Positions 1-12,045 of a DNA stretch of 64,000 nt are shown one piece after another (within the stretch, counting starts at the first letter, position 1; each line of letters opens with the position of its first letter). The translations under genes and the position numbers were made by a program. A model generated the notes under the pieces. The model had not been told where the DNA came from. It saw nothing but the letters and a program-made list of their open reading frames with translations, and ran no database searches. This stretch comes from Archivesica marissinica (Eukaryota; Mollusca; Bivalvia; Venerida; Vesicomyidae), in contig CM026398.1 of the NCBI GenBank assembly GCA_014843695.1, forward strand, positions 16,987,593-17,051,592, written 5' to 3'.

Positions 1-534
1 TATCTGTATTAAGCAGCCTACCTGTATGAAGCAGCATACCTGTATTAAGCAGTCTACCTGTATGAAGCAGTCTACCTGTATGAAGCAGCCTACCTGTATT
101 AAGCAGTCTACCTGTATTAAGCAGCCTACCTTTATTAACTGTATTAAGCAGTCTACCTGTATGAAGCAGCCTACCTGTATTAAGCAGCCTACCGGTATTA
201 AGCAGCCTACCTGTATTAAGCAGCCTACCTGTATTAAGCAGCCTACCTGTATTAAGCAGTCTACCTGTATGAAGCAGTCTACCTGTATTAAGCAGCCTAC
301 CTGTATTAAGCAGTCTACCTGTATGAAGCAGCCTACCTGTATTAAGCAGCCAACCTGTATTAAGCAGCCTACCTGTATTAAGCAGCCTACCTGTATTAAG
401 CAGCCTACCTGTATTAAGCAGCCTACCGGTATTAAGCAGCCTACCTGTATTAAGCAGCCTACCTGTATTAAGCAGTCTACCTGTATTAAGCAGCCTACCT
501 GTATTAAGCAGCCTACCTGTAATAAGCAGTCTAC

Positions 535-727
535 CGGAGTTCGAGCCCCGCTGAAGCCGTTACGATTGTGCCCTTAGGCAAGGCATTTAAATTCCACGTT
601 GCCTCTTCTCTCTCCCTCGTGGCGATGGAGTGGCGATGGATTCCATCAGGAATGAGGTCTCGAGAGTGATTAATATAAGTTGAAATAACTTGTTTCGCAA
701 TCGAGCTAAAATAAATTTGTATAAACT
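535..727 (+). mobile_element. SINE-1 fragment, 5' truncated
   Basis: Starts at the B-box-like ggagttcgagcccc and runs to the tail aataaatttgtataaacta. It matches the full copies at 43263 and 58832 apart from a 12-bp local duplication (tggagtggcgatgg) near 628-641. The tRNA-like A box is missing. It sits between blocks of the 18-bp array. Confidence 0.85.
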
Positions 728-1134
728 AAGCAGTCTACCTGTATTAAGCAGCCTACCTGTATTAAGCAGTCTACCTGTATTAACTGTATTAAGCAGCCTA
801 CCTGTATTAAGCAGCCTACCTGTATTAAGCAGCCTACCGGTATTAAGCAGCCTACCTGTATTAAGCAGCCTACCTGTATTAAGCAGTCTACCTGTATTAA
901 GCAGTCTACCTGTATTAAGCAGCCTACCTGTATTAAGCAGCCTACCTGTATTAAGCAGTCTACCTGTATTAACTGTATTAAGCAGTCTACCTGTATTAAG
1001 CAGCCTACCTGTATTAAGCAGCCTACCGGTATTAAGCAGCCTACCTGTATTAAGCAGCCTACCGGTATTAAGCAGCCTACCTGTATTAAGCAGTCTACCT
1101 GTATTAAGCAGCCTACCTGTATTAAGCAGTCTAC

Positions 1135-1317
1135 CGGAGTTCGAGCCCCGCTGAAGCCGTTACGATTGTGCCCTTAGGCAAGGCATTTAAATTCCACGTT
1201 GCCTCTTCTCTCTCCCTCGTGGCGATGGATTCCATCAGGAATGAGGTCTCGAGAGTGATTAATATAAGTTGAAATAACTTGTTTCGCAATCAAGCTAAAA
1301 TAAATTTGTATAAACTA
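1135..1317 (+). mobile_element. SINE-1 fragment, 5' truncated (second of the 600-bp repeat)
   Basis: Same 5' breakpoint and same 3' junction as the fragment at 535-727, but without the 12-bp local duplication. Identical junctions argue for copying by duplication rather than a second insertion. Confidence 0.85.
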
Positions 1318-1814
1318 AGCAGTCTACCTGTATTAAGCAGCTTATCTGTATTAAGCAGCCTACCTGTATTAAGCAGTCTACCTGTATTAAGCAGCCTACC
1401 TGTATTAAGCAGCCTACCTGTATTAAGCAGCCCAGCTGTATTAAGCAGTCTACCTGTATTAAGCAGTATACCTGTATTAAGCAGCCCAGCTGTATTAAGC
1501 AGTCTACCTGTATTAAGCAGTCTACCTGTATTAAGCAGTATACCTGTATTAAGCAGCCTACCTGTATTAAGCAGTCTACCTGTACCTGTATTAAGCAGTA
1601 TACCTGTATTAAGCAGCCTACCTGTATTAAGCAGTCTACCTGTATTAAGCAGCCAGTTTCGAGATTCCCAATTTGTTGTTTCAATAAAATCTTCTGAGCC
1701 AAACATTTTTAAAATAATGATCAGGTAATATGAAAAAAATGCACTTTTTAGAATGACCCCTTTTTCTAGCAGCCCTTTCTAGTTTTTGACTTAGTTGATC
1801 ATAATATGCCCAAC

Positions 1815-2104
1815 ACTTTAATTAAGATTAGTCTACAAATAAATATGCATATGTACAAATGTAAGATATAACGGTAATTCTGTACTATAAATCGTGTTAT
1901 TCAGGTATATACACGAATTGTATTGCGAATGGATATCGACCGTATTTACATTATTTTGTTATGTCAACAAACCGCGTTTACGACGTTTGCTTATTAGTTG
2001 AAATACTCAGTTTTTGAGAGAAATATTTGGAAATAAATTATACCATATAATACAAAATTACTTTCTGTGGAATTTGCGTTTTCACTGATGTAGTGTCGCT
2101 TTAA
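1815..2104 (-). mobile_element. TTAAAGYGACA element, truncated copy
   Basis: Reverse-complement similarity to the complete copy at 62560-63081. The shared landmarks are aaataaatatgcata, a perfect-sense block around ttattttgttatgtcaacaaa, and the end gatgtagtgtcgctttaa. The TTAA terminus is at 2101-2104. The other terminus is not found, so this copy is truncated near 1815. No coding capacity is visible. Confidence 0.6.
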
Positions 2105-2283
2105 GCATACATATAAGCCCTTTTGTTATATATACCAGTCGTTATATATGGTGTTTTCACCAAATTTGATAAGAATGATAAAACAATGTACTTTTACCCG
2201 GAAACCAAAAATGAAAGCAACCAAACCCACTTACATGTACATGTACGTTGCATCATAGGCTAGTAAAATATTTAATGTATATA

Positions 2284-2360
2284 CAGTCAAACCTGTGTTA
2301 GTGGTCACCTCTATTAAACAGCCAACCTGTATTAAGGAGCCAGTAACCAAGCTCCCAATG
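2284..2360 (+). mobile_element. CAGTCAAACC MITE, one end
   Basis: Begins CAGTCAAACCTGTGTTAGTG after a TA dinucleotide, as in Tc1/mariner-pogo type MITEs. It contains three 18-bp related units (acctgtgttagtggtcac, ctctattaaacagccaac, ctgtattaaggagccagt), which look like the seed of the array at 1-1656. The second terminus is not recognisable nearby. Confidence 0.6.
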
Positions 2361-2515
2361 TGGTTTTATTGTATGTAAATAAACACAGGTTGTCACAGTT
2401 TAAGCTTTGTTTAGCTTAATCTTATTTTATTGCATTCATTATTATGCAATGTACAGAACAAAACAAATTGATGTGTAGTGCAAACACTACTAAAATTGAT
2501 CATTATTGATCATTA

Positions 2516-2917
2516 CAGTTAAACCTGTGTTAGTGGTCACCTCTATTAAGCAGCCAACCTGCATTAAGCAGCCAGTTTCCAATATCTTGTTTTATTATGC
2601 ATTTGAACTCTATTAACCCATTCAACACCAAGTAACTCACATGGACTGGTCCATGATATTCATAAACCAATAAATGAATCAGAAAATCACATTTGGACAA
2701 GTTCATTTATCAAAATGGGTAATTATGTCTAAAAATAGTCATATCACTGGCAAAAAGTGCAGATCCTGATGAGACGGCTCGTCACGAGCCGGCTCATCTG
2801 GATCTACACTTTTTGTAAGCCTATTTAGAGGTCTGTGGAAAGGGTTAAGCAACCACCTGTGGTAAGCAGCCACTTTCTGTGATTCCCTTGGCTGGCTGCT
2901 TATGACAAGTTTGACTG
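2516..2917 (+). mobile_element. CAGTCAAACC MITE with a nested TTAA-MITE
   Basis: The left end CAGTTAAACCTGTGTTAGTG and the right end ...aagtttgactg are imperfect inverted repeats, both flanked by TA. It carries the same internal 18-bp units (aacctgcattaagcagccag). A TTAA-MITE at 2613-2848 interrupts it, so the CAGTCAAACC element is the older insertion. Non-autonomous, with no coding sequence. Confidence 0.7.
2613..2848 (+). mobile_element. TTAA-MITE, nearly complete, nested
   Basis: Bounded by TTAA on both sides. Left end TTAACCCATTCAACACC; the right end is slightly shortened (gtggaaagggttaa, lacking tgttg). The centre is an imperfect palindrome, gatcctgatgagacggctcg to cgagccggctcatctggatc. 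TTAA target duplication with CCC termini is characteristic of piggyBac-type elements. It belongs to the younger subfamily (aatgaatcagaaaatcacat). Confidence 0.85.
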
Positions 2918-3015
2918 TACTAATAAAAATGGAAAAATGAAAAGGAGAATAAGCAAAATATAGATGACAAGAATTTAGAACCAAAAAACAAACACAAAAA
3001 AAGATGGAAATGCAA

Positions 3016-3061
3016 TTAACCCTTTCAACACCACATACCTCTAAATAGGCTTACAAAAAGT
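3016..3061 (-). mobile_element. TTAA-MITE, terminal fragment
   Basis: TTAACCCTTTCAACACCACA followed by tacctctaaataggcttacaaaaagt, then unrelated DNA. Only about 46 bp of one end remains. Confidence 0.75.
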
Positions 3062-3181
3062 AAGTAAAGCACCTGCCGTGTTTTCACAACTCAATTACAG
3101 GTAGTCAATTGGCATAATAGAATGAAAGAGACCTGATGTTGCATATTTGTTTAATTAAGTTGATTGGTTTTATTTATTTAC

Positions 3182-3475
3182 AGGCGGATCTGTAGCCCAG
3201 TGGTAAAATGCTGGACTGGTAATCCAGGGATCGCAGGTTCGATCCCCCGGCTGACCCTAATAAAATTAACAGTCTTTCAGATGGGACGTTAAACCGAGGT
3301 CTTGTGTCGGTGCTTTACACCGTGCACGTAAAAGAACCAGAGGAGACTCTGTAATGGGTCTCTGTCTGTATCATTGCACTATCCTCCAAAATCTAAAATT
3401 ACTAATCTCTTCAGGAGGCGTCGCTCATATGGGCAACCGGTAGCGACGATAAATAAACGTAAAACACAACACAAA
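3182..3475 (+). mobile_element. SINE-2, full-length tRNA-derived SINE
   Basis: The head (about 3184-3255) has an A box TAGCCCAGTGG and a B box GGTTCGATCCC, plus an anticodon arm CTGGA-CTGGTAA-TCCAG (GGT, Thr-like). It is followed by a roughly 210-bp body containing cttgtgtcggtgctttacac, gcactatcctccaaaatcta and gctcatatgggcaaccggta, and an A-rich tail cgtaaaacacaacacaaaaa. The head lacks a paired acceptor stem and is joined to the SINE body, so it is not a tRNA gene. No clear target-site duplication was found here. Confidence 0.85.
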
Positions 3476-3516
3476 AATGATTTATCATTTGAGAAATTAG
3501 TTTCAATACGATCTGG

Positions 3517-3759
3517 TTAACCCTTTCAACACCGCAGACCTCTAAATAGGCTTACAAAAAGTGTAGATCCAGATGAGCCGGCTCGTGATGAGCCGTCTCA
3601 TCAGGATCTGCACTTTTTGCCAGTAATATTACAATTTTTAAAAAATAATTTACCCATTTTGATAAATGAACTTGTCCAAATGTGATTTTCTGATTCATTT
3701 ATTGGTTTATGAATATCATGGACCAGTCCATGTGAGTTACTTGGTGTTGAATGGGTTAA
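3517..3759 (-). mobile_element. TTAA-MITE, complete
   Basis: TTAACCCTTTCAACACCGCA at the left and gttgaatgggttaa at the right, with TTAA at both ends and the internal stem gatccagatgagccggctcg to gagccgtctcatcaggatc. Opposite orientation to the copy at 2613 and close in sequence to it (young subfamily). Confidence 0.88.
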
Positions 3760-4462
3760 TAATAGCTACTCCAATCAAGTGCCCCATCGTACTAGTTTAA
3801 GCTTTGCATGTCTACACACAATTTTCTCCTTCTTCGTGCTATGGTAAATCAATGAACTGTTGCAGTCAACGGCTCAGTTCCGAACAAGAATACACTTATA
3901 ATGCATGCAGTTCTGTAAACTCCAGGTCTTCTGTTTGATGTAAGACAGCAGTATGTACATGTAATGGCATCACCATGAAAGTTTTTCACAATTTCCCAAA
4001 TGTAAACAAACACCAGTTCAAAATGGAACGCGTAGTGATCCTAGCTGTCATGTAGGGCTGTTTACTCATCAATGCGCTGAAACAAGTAGTACTGAAATAA
4101 ATTCACAAAAGTCTTCTTCAAATGACAAATGCCACAGATGCACCACAAACACAATAAGAAATGCAAACAATCTCTGGTTCTACAGCAAAACATTATCAAA
4201 TTATAGTCTGGTTGATTGCAAAAACTACTTTCTAGGGTACAACGACCCGGAACTAATTCCTTCAGTTGGATCACAGCATTGATTATCCTTCTAATCACTT
4301 CCACTTGGGCAAGAGATTCAGAGCCATCTTAGATCTTTTATTTCTCTCTACTTGTGAGGTTTTTCCTGTCTGGCTTAAAAGCCTGTTTTTTACTGGAGAC
4401 ATAAATGTACTAAATTGTCTCCTTTGTTTCTGGCCAATAAAAATAAATCAGTAATAAAGCCT
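3760..4462. other. No recognisable feature
   Basis: AT-rich DNA without a detected repeat end, RNA structure or convincing gene. An 80-codon minus-strand frame (4062-4304) is Cys-rich by composition but shows no known domain, and I treat it as chance. Confidence 0.5.
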
Positions 4463-4817
4463 TAATGAGAGACATCGGTCAGTTACTGCCCCTGAATACT
4501 CTCTAATAGTATGTAGGTCCTCTTAAGTTGATTCCTCTGTTTTTATCGTTGTTAAAACTGTATGCCATCAATTTTCTTCCACTTTCTCATCTTATTATTA
4601 TTATGTTACTATATCTCGACAGATATCCTACATCCAATTGCTAAACAATCTATTAACATGATTGGGATAAAATCACATTTATCATAACGCAACATCTGGT
4701 TAGGGAACAACAGTAAAAACAAAGGATTTCAACTGAAAGAATGCGATACATTTAGGGATAAATCAGACTTTATCTCCCAAGGGAGGTAATAGAAAAGCCA
4801 GCAAGGTCCCTCATTTA
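4463..4817 (-). mobile_element. GAGAGACATC MITE, diverged copy
   Basis: Begins TAATGAGAGACATCGGTCAG. It matches the reverse complement of the copy at 19202-19582: actgcccctgaatactctct, tatctcgacagatatc, gggaacaacagtaa, and gggaggtaatagaaaa near the far end. The second terminus has decayed to ccctcattta. Confidence 0.7.
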
Positions 4818-4966
4818 ACATAAAACGTGTAACAGGATGAAGACTACCTTTCTCTGCAGACCCTAAGCTACAGAGGATGGTGGTAGATTAGGATTAAGCT
4901 GGAAAAGATAAGAACAGATCATAGCAACATGAGAGTAAGTAACACTTGGAACATACATGTACAATC

Positions 4967-5358
4967 ATCAAGAGACATTTCTTGTTTTTCTATTACCTCC
5001 CTTGGCAGATAAAATCCAATTTATCCTGAAATATATATTGGTCCTGTTAGTTGGAATCCTTTGTTTTTACTGTTGTTTTCTAACCATATGTTGTGGTAGG
5101 GTAGGCCTAAATGTAATTGTATCAAAATCATGTTCTTTAATTGATTTAATTTTTACAGTAAAGTACATGAACCCAGTGGATATGCTGTAGGGAATCTGTC
5201 GAGATTTAATAATTTAATAATTATAAGATGAGAAAACGGATGACAATTGATAGCATGTGGCGCAAAGAAAACAACGGTAAATACAGAGGAAACGAATTAA
5301 GAGGAGCAATCTACTTTTAGGAGTATTAAGTGGCAATACCTGTCGCAATGTTTCTCAG
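4967..5358 (+). mobile_element. GAGAGACATC MITE, second copy
   Basis: Shares agagacat, ctattacctcccttggcaga, agttggaatcctttgttttt, gtcgagatttaataatttaa and caatctacttttaggagtat with the copy at 19202. Its ends are less well kept (atcaagagacatt and aatgtttctca). It lies about 150 bp from the inverted copy at 4463, giving a loose inverted pair. Confidence 0.65.
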
Positions 5359-5475
5359 TGTGAACCAGATAGATCTGTCTATATTATCAATATGGGAGCC
5401 TGGACCATCAGACCAATTGGGTTAGAATTCTGATTTCAAATCAATGCCCATCATCGCTGTGGGAATATTTTCCGT

Positions 5476-7527
5476 GTGAGGAAGCTTATAATCCAACTGG
5501 CTTGCCGAATGTCGCCGGTTGCCAGACTGTGCATGAAGGAAGCTTATAATCCAACTGGCTTGCCGAATGTCGTGGTTGCCAGACTGTGCATGAAGGAAGC
5601 TTATAATCCAACTGGCTTGCCATATGTGGCGGTTGCCAGACTGTGCATGAAGGAAGCTTATAATCCAACTGGCTTGCCGAATGTTGCGCTTGCCAGACTG
5701 TGCATGAAGGAAGCTTATAATCCAACTGGCTTGCCGAATGTTGCGGTTGCCAGACTGTGCATGAAGGATGCTTATAATCCAACTGGCTTGCCGAATGTCG
5801 CGCTTGCGGGACTGTGCATGAAGGAAGCTTATAATCCAACTGGCTTGCCGAATGTCACGGTTGCCAGACTGCATGAAGGAAGCTTATAATCCAACTGGCT
5901 TGCCGAATGTTGCGGTTGCCAGACTGCATGAAGGAAGCTTATAATCCAACTGGCTTGCCGTATGTTGCGGTTGCCAGACTGTGCATGAAGGAAGCTTATA
6001 ATCCAACTGGCTTGCCGTATGTTGCGGTTGCCAGACTGTGCATGAAGGATGCTTATAATCCAACTGGCTTGCCGAATGTTGCGGTTGCCAGACTGTGCAT
6101 GAAGGATGCTTATAATCCAACTGGCTTGCCGAATGTCGCGCTTGCGGGACTGTGCATGAAGGAAGCTTATAATCCAACTGGCTTGCCGAATGTCACGGTT
6201 GCCAGACTGCATGAAGGAAGCTTATAATCCAACTGGCTTGCCGAATGTTGCGGTTGCCAGACTGCATGAAGGAAGCTTATAATCCAACTGGCTTGCCGTA
6301 TGTTGCGGTTGCCAGACTGTGCATGAAGGAAGCTTATAATCCAACTGGCTTGCCGTATGTTGCGGTTGCCAGACTGTGCATGAAGGATGCTTATAATCCA
6401 ACTGGCTTGCCGAATGTTGCGGTTGCCAGACTGTGCATGAAGGATGCTTATAATCCAACTGGCTTGCCGAATGTCGCGCTTGCGGGACTGTGCATGAAGG
6501 AAGCTTATAATCCAACTGGCTTGCCATATGTTGCGGTTGCCAGACTGCATGAAGGAAGCTTATAATCCAACTGGCTTGCCGAATGTTGCGGTTGCCAGAC
6601 TGTGCATGAAGGAAGCTTATAATCCAACTGGCTTGCCGAATGTTGCGGTTGCCAGACTGCATGAAGGAAGCTTATAATCCAACTGGCTTGCCGTATGTCG
6701 CGGTTGCCAGACTGTGCATGAAGGAAGCTTATAATCCAACTGGCTTGCCGAATGTTGCGGTTGCCAGACTGTGCATGAAGGAAGCTTATAATCCAACTGG
6801 CTTGCCGAATGTTGCGGTTGCCAGACTGCATGAAGGAAGCTTATAATCCAACTGGCTTGCCGATGTGCGATGTGCGGTTGCCAGACTGTGCATGAAGGAA
6901 GCTTATAATCCAACTGGCTTGCCGAATGTTGCGGTTGCCAGACTGCATGAAGGAAGCTTATAATCCAACTGGCTTGCCGAATGTCACGCTTGCGACTGTG
7001 CATGAAGGAAGCTTATAATCCAACTGGCTTGCCGTATGTTGCGGTTGCCACTGTGCATGAAGGAAGCTTATAATCCAATTGGCTTGCCATATGTGGCGGT
7101 TGCCAGACTGTGCATGAAGGAAGCTTATAATCCAACTGGCTTGCCGAATGTTGCGGTTGCCAGACTGTGCATGAAGGAAGCTTATAATCCAACTGGCTTG
7201 CCGAATGTTGCGGTTGCCAGACTGCATGAAGGAAGCTTATAATCCAACTGGCTTGCCATATGTTGCGGTTGCCAGACTGCATGAAGGAAGCTTATAATCC
7301 AACTGGCTTGCCGAATGTTGCGGTTGCCAGACTGTGCATGAAGGAAGCTTATACTCCAACTGGCTTGCCGTATGTGGCGGTTGCCAGACTGTGCATGAAG
7401 GAAGCTTATAATCCAACTGGCTTGCCGAATGACGCGCTTGCCAGACTGTGCATGAAGGAAGCTTATAATCCAACTGGCTTGCCAAATGTTGCGGTTGTCA
7501 GACTGTGCATGAAGGAGCACCTGAAAA
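5476..7527. repeat. 57/55-bp minisatellite with local 338-bp higher-order repeat
   Basis: Core gaagcttataatccaactgg followed by cttgccgaatgttgcggttgccagactgtgcat. About 36 copies. Monomers are 57 bp, or 55 bp where tg is lost, and the 55-bp units switch the open frame. Between about 5830 and 6505 two consecutive six-monomer blocks (four of 57 and two of 55, total 338 bp) are almost the same, including rare variants such as gcgcttgcgggact. A frame encoding 19-residue repeats (MKEAYNPTGLPNVAVARLC) is stop-free per block but resets at the 55-bp units, so it is not a single gene. Confidence 0.95.
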
Positions 7528-7574
7528 TTGGGAACGTCACTCTCTACATGTAACCATTGCTGTTGGTGCAACTC

Positions 7575-10500
7575 TAGATCCAAATACACACTCGTTCATC
7601 AATATGCACTCTCTCCATGCACAATACAGTGAGGTGAGATCCACATACACACAACTCTTTCATCAATATACACTCTCTCCATGCACAATACAGTGAGGTG
7701 ATATCCACATACACACAACTCGTTCATCAATATGCTGCACTCTCTCCATGCACAATACAGTGAGGTGATATCCACATACACACAACTCGTTCATCAATAT
7801 GCACTCTCTCCATGCACAATACAGTGAGGTGAGATCCACATACACACAACTCTTTCATCAATATGCACTCTCTCCATGCACAATACAGTGAGGTGAGATC
7901 CACATACACACAACTCGTTCATCAATATGCACTCTCGCCATGCACAATACAGTGAGGTGATATTCACATACACACAACTCTTTCATCAATATGCACTCTC
8001 GCCATGCACAATACAGTGAGGTGATATTCACATACACACAACTCTTTCATCAATATGCACTCTCTCCATGCACAATACAGTGAGGTGAGATCCACATACA
8101 CACAACTCGTTCATCAATATGCACTCTCGCCATGCACAATACAGTGAGGTGATATCCACATACACACAACTCTTTCATCAATATGCTGCACTCTCTCCAT
8201 GCACAATACAGTGAGGTGAGATCCACATACACACAACTCTCTCCATGCACAATACAGTGAGGTGAGATCCACATACACACAACTCGTTCATCAATATGCA
8301 CTCTCTCCATGCACAATACAGTGAGGTGAGATCCACATACACATAACTCTCTCATCAATATGCACTCTCTCCATGCACAATACAGTGAGGTGATATCCAC
8401 ATACACACAACTCTCTCATCAATATGCACTCTCTCCATGCACAATACAGTGAGGTGAGATCCACATACACACAACTCGTTCATCAATATGCACTCTCTCC
8501 ATGCACAATACAGTGAGGTGAGATTCACATACACACAACTCTTTCATCAATATGCACTCTCTCCATGCACAATACAGTGATGTGAGATCCACATACAATA
8601 TGCACTCTCTCCATGCACAATACAGTGAGGTGAGATCCACATACACACAACTCTTTCATCAATATGCACTCTCTCCATGCACAATACAGTGATGTGAGAT
8701 CCACATACAATATGCACTCTCGCCATGCACAATACAGTGAGGTGATATCCACATACACACAACTCGTTCATCAATATGCACTCTCTCCATGCACAATACA
8801 GTGAGGTGATATCCACATACACACAACTCGTTCATCAATATGCACTCTCTCCATGCACAATACAGTGAGGTGATATCCACATACACACAACTCGTTCATC
8901 AATATGCACTCTCTCCATGCACAATACAGTGAGGTGAGATCCACATACACACAACTCGTTCATCAATATGACTCTCTCCATGCACAATACAGTGAGGTGA
9001 GAAACACAACCCACAAATGCACTCTCTCCATGCACAATACATTGAGGTGATATCCACATACACACAACTCTTTCATCAATATGCACTCTCTCCATGCACA
9101 ATACAGTGAGGTGAGATCCACATACACACAACTCTTTCATCAATATGCACTCTCTCCATGCACAATACAGTGAGGTGAGATCCACATACACACAACTCGT
9201 TCATCAATATGCACTCTCTCCATGCACAATACAGTGAGGTGAGATCCACATACACACAACTCGTTCATCAATATGCACTCTCTCCATGCACAATACAGTT
9301 AGGTGAGATCCACATACACACAACTCGTTCATCAATATGCACTCTCTCCATGCACAATACAGTGAGGTGAGATCCACATACACACAACTCGTTCATCAAT
9401 ATGCACTCTCTCCATGCACAATACAGTTAGGTGAGATCCACATACACACAACTCGTTCATCAATATGCACTCTCTCCATGCACAATACAGTGAGGTGAGA
9501 TCCACATACACACAACTCGTTCATCAATATGCACTCTCTCCATGCACAATACAGTTAGGTGAGATCCACATACACACAACTCGTTCATCAATATGCACTC
9601 TCTCCATGCACAATACAGTGAGGTGAGATCCACATACACACAACTCGTTCATCAATATGCACTCTCTCCATGCACAATACAGTTAGGTGAGATCCACATA
9701 CACACAACTCGTTCATCAATATGCACTCTCTCCATGCACAATACAGTGAGGTGAGATCCACATACACACAACTCGTTCATCAATATGCACTCTCTCCATG
9801 CACAATACAGTTAGGTGAGATCCACATACACACAACTCGTTCATCAATATGCACTCTCTCCATGCACAATACAGTGAGGTGAGATCCACATACACACAAC
9901 TCGTTCATCAATATGCACTCTCTCCATGCACAATACAGTGAGGTGAGATCCACATACACACAACTCGTTCATCAATATGCTGCACTCTCTCCATGCACAA
10001 TACAGTGAGGTGAGATCCACATACACACAACTCGTTCATCAATATGCACTCTCTCCATAGTCCATGCACAATACAGTGAGGTGAGATCCACATACACACA
10101 ACTCGTTCATCAATATGCACTCTCTCCATGCACAATACAGTGAGGTGAGATCCACATACACACAACTCGTTCATCAATATGCACTCTCTCCATGCACAAT
10201 ACAGTGATGTGAGATCCACATATAATATGCACTCTCTCCATGCACAATACAGTGAGGTGAGATCCACATACACAACTCTCATCAATATGCACTCTCTCCA
10301 TGCACAATACAGTGATGTGAGATCCACATACACACAACTCTTTCATCAATATGCACTCTCTCCATGCACAATACAGTTAGGTGAGATCCACATACACACA
10401 ACTCGTTCATCAATATGCACTCTCTCCATGCACAATACAGTGAGGTGATATCCACATACAATATGCACTCTCTCCATGCACAATACAGTGAGGTTAGATC

Positions 10501-11955
10501 CACATACACACAACTCGTTCATCAATATGCACTCTCTCCATGCACAATACAGTGAGGTGAGATCCACATACACACAACTCGTTCATCAATATGCACTCTC
10601 TCCATGCACAATACAGTGAGGTGAGATCCACATACACACAACTCGTTCATCAATATGCACTCTCTCCATGCACAATACAGTGAGGTGAGATCCACATACA
10701 CACAACTCGTTCATCAATATGCACTCTCTCCATGCACAATACAGTGAGGTGAGATCCACATACACACAACTCGTTCATCAATATGCACTCTCTCCATGCA
10801 CAATACAGTGAGGTGAGATCCACATACACACAACTCGTTCATCAATATGCACTCTCTCCATGCACAATACAGTGAGGTGAGATCCACATACACACAACTC
10901 GTTCATCAATATGCACTCTCTCCATGCACAATACAGTGAGGTGAGATCCACATACACACAACTTGTTCATCAATATGCACTATCTCCATGCACAATACAG
11001 TGAGGTGAGATCCACATACACACAACTCTTTCATCAATATGCACTCTCTCCATGCACAATACAGTGAGGTGAGATCCACATACACACAACTCGTTCATCA
11101 TATGCTGCACTCTCTCCATGCACAATACAGTGAGGTGAGATCCACATACACACAACTCGTTCATCAATATGCACTCTCTCCATGCACAATACAGTGAGGT
11201 GAGATCCACATACACACAACTCGTTCATCAATATGCACTCTCTCCATGCACAATACAGTGAGGTGAGATCCACATACACACAACTCGTTCATCAATATGC
11301 TGCACTCTCTCCATGCACAATACAGTGATGTGAGATCCACATACACACAACTCGTTCATCAATATGCTGCACTCTCTCCATGCACAATACAGTGATGTGA
11401 GATCCACATATAATATGCACTCTCTCCATGCACAATACAGTGAGGTGAGATCCACATACACATAACTCTCTCATCAATATGCACTCTCTCCATGCACAAT
11501 ACAGTGATGTGAGATCCACATACACACAACTCTTTCATCAATATGCACTCTCTCCATGCACAATACAGTTAGGTGAGATCCACATACACACAACTCGTTC
11601 ATCAATATGCACTCTCTCCATGCACAATACAGTGATGTGAGATCCACATACAATATGCACTCTCCATGCACAATACATTGAGGTGATATCCACATACACA
11701 CAACTCGTTCATCAATATGCACTCTCTCCATGCACAATACAGTGAGGTGAGATCCACATACACACAACTCGTTCATCAATATGCACTCTCTCCATGCACA
11801 ATACAGTTAGGTGAGATCCACATACACACAACTCGTTCATCAGTATGCACTCTCTCCATGCACAATACAGTGAGGTGAGATCCACATACACACAACTCGT
11901 TCATCAATATGCTGCACTCTCTCCATGCACAATACAGTGAGGTGAGATCCACATG
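7575..11955. repeat. 64-bp minisatellite, about 68 copies
   Basis: Core caatatgcactctctccatg, cacaatacagtgaggtgaga, tccacatacacacaactcgt, tcat. Variants include ctttcat/cgttcat, gatatcc, extra ctg after atg, and shortened monomers lacking cacaactcgttcat (for example 8598, 10217). From 9237 to 9876 monomers alternate strictly between agtgagg and agttagg, which makes a 128-bp dimer repeated five times. The ends decay at 7575 and at gagatccacatgtatcc. Open frames inside do not extend past array variants. Confidence 0.96.
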
Positions 11956-12045
11956 TATCCAAAAATGTCCAAAAACAAACAAATAAAATTGCAACAATGC
12001 ATGCATTTTGCGACAGTGTTCATTTCGTTTAGCATAACTTTCTTA

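Larger units (their letters stand above)
1..1656. repeat. 18-bp minisatellite, compound with SINE-1 fragments
   Basis: Unit CTGTATTAAGCAGCCTAC repeats with few variants (cagtctac, ccggt, atgaag). The array runs in three blocks, about 1-534, 728-1134 and 1318-1656, separated by two SINE-1 3' fragments. The junctions cagtctaccggagttcgag and ataaactaagcagtc are the same at both fragments, and the left junctions lie exactly 600 bp apart (534 and 1134). The SINE fragment plus array was therefore duplicated as a higher-order unit. The right edge continues into gccagtttcgagattc, which is MITE sequence found again at 16855 and 2567. The period is a multiple of 3, so long stop-free frames occur on both strands; I do not regard them as genes. 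Confidence 0.95.

Noticed and set aside
3184..3255. Functional tRNA-Thr gene
   Set aside because: Intact A and B boxes but no paired acceptor stem, and it continues into a SINE body present in other copies.
4062..4304. 80-codon minus-strand frame as a Cys-rich small protein
   Set aside because: No signal peptide of clear form, no ordered Cys pattern, no supporting context.
5422..7589. Many overlapping repeat-protein frames
   Set aside because: All come from the 57/55-bp array and break at 55-bp units.
7575..11955. CRISPR-like regular repeats
   Set aside because: Units are head to tail with no unique spacers, and the context is eukaryotic.
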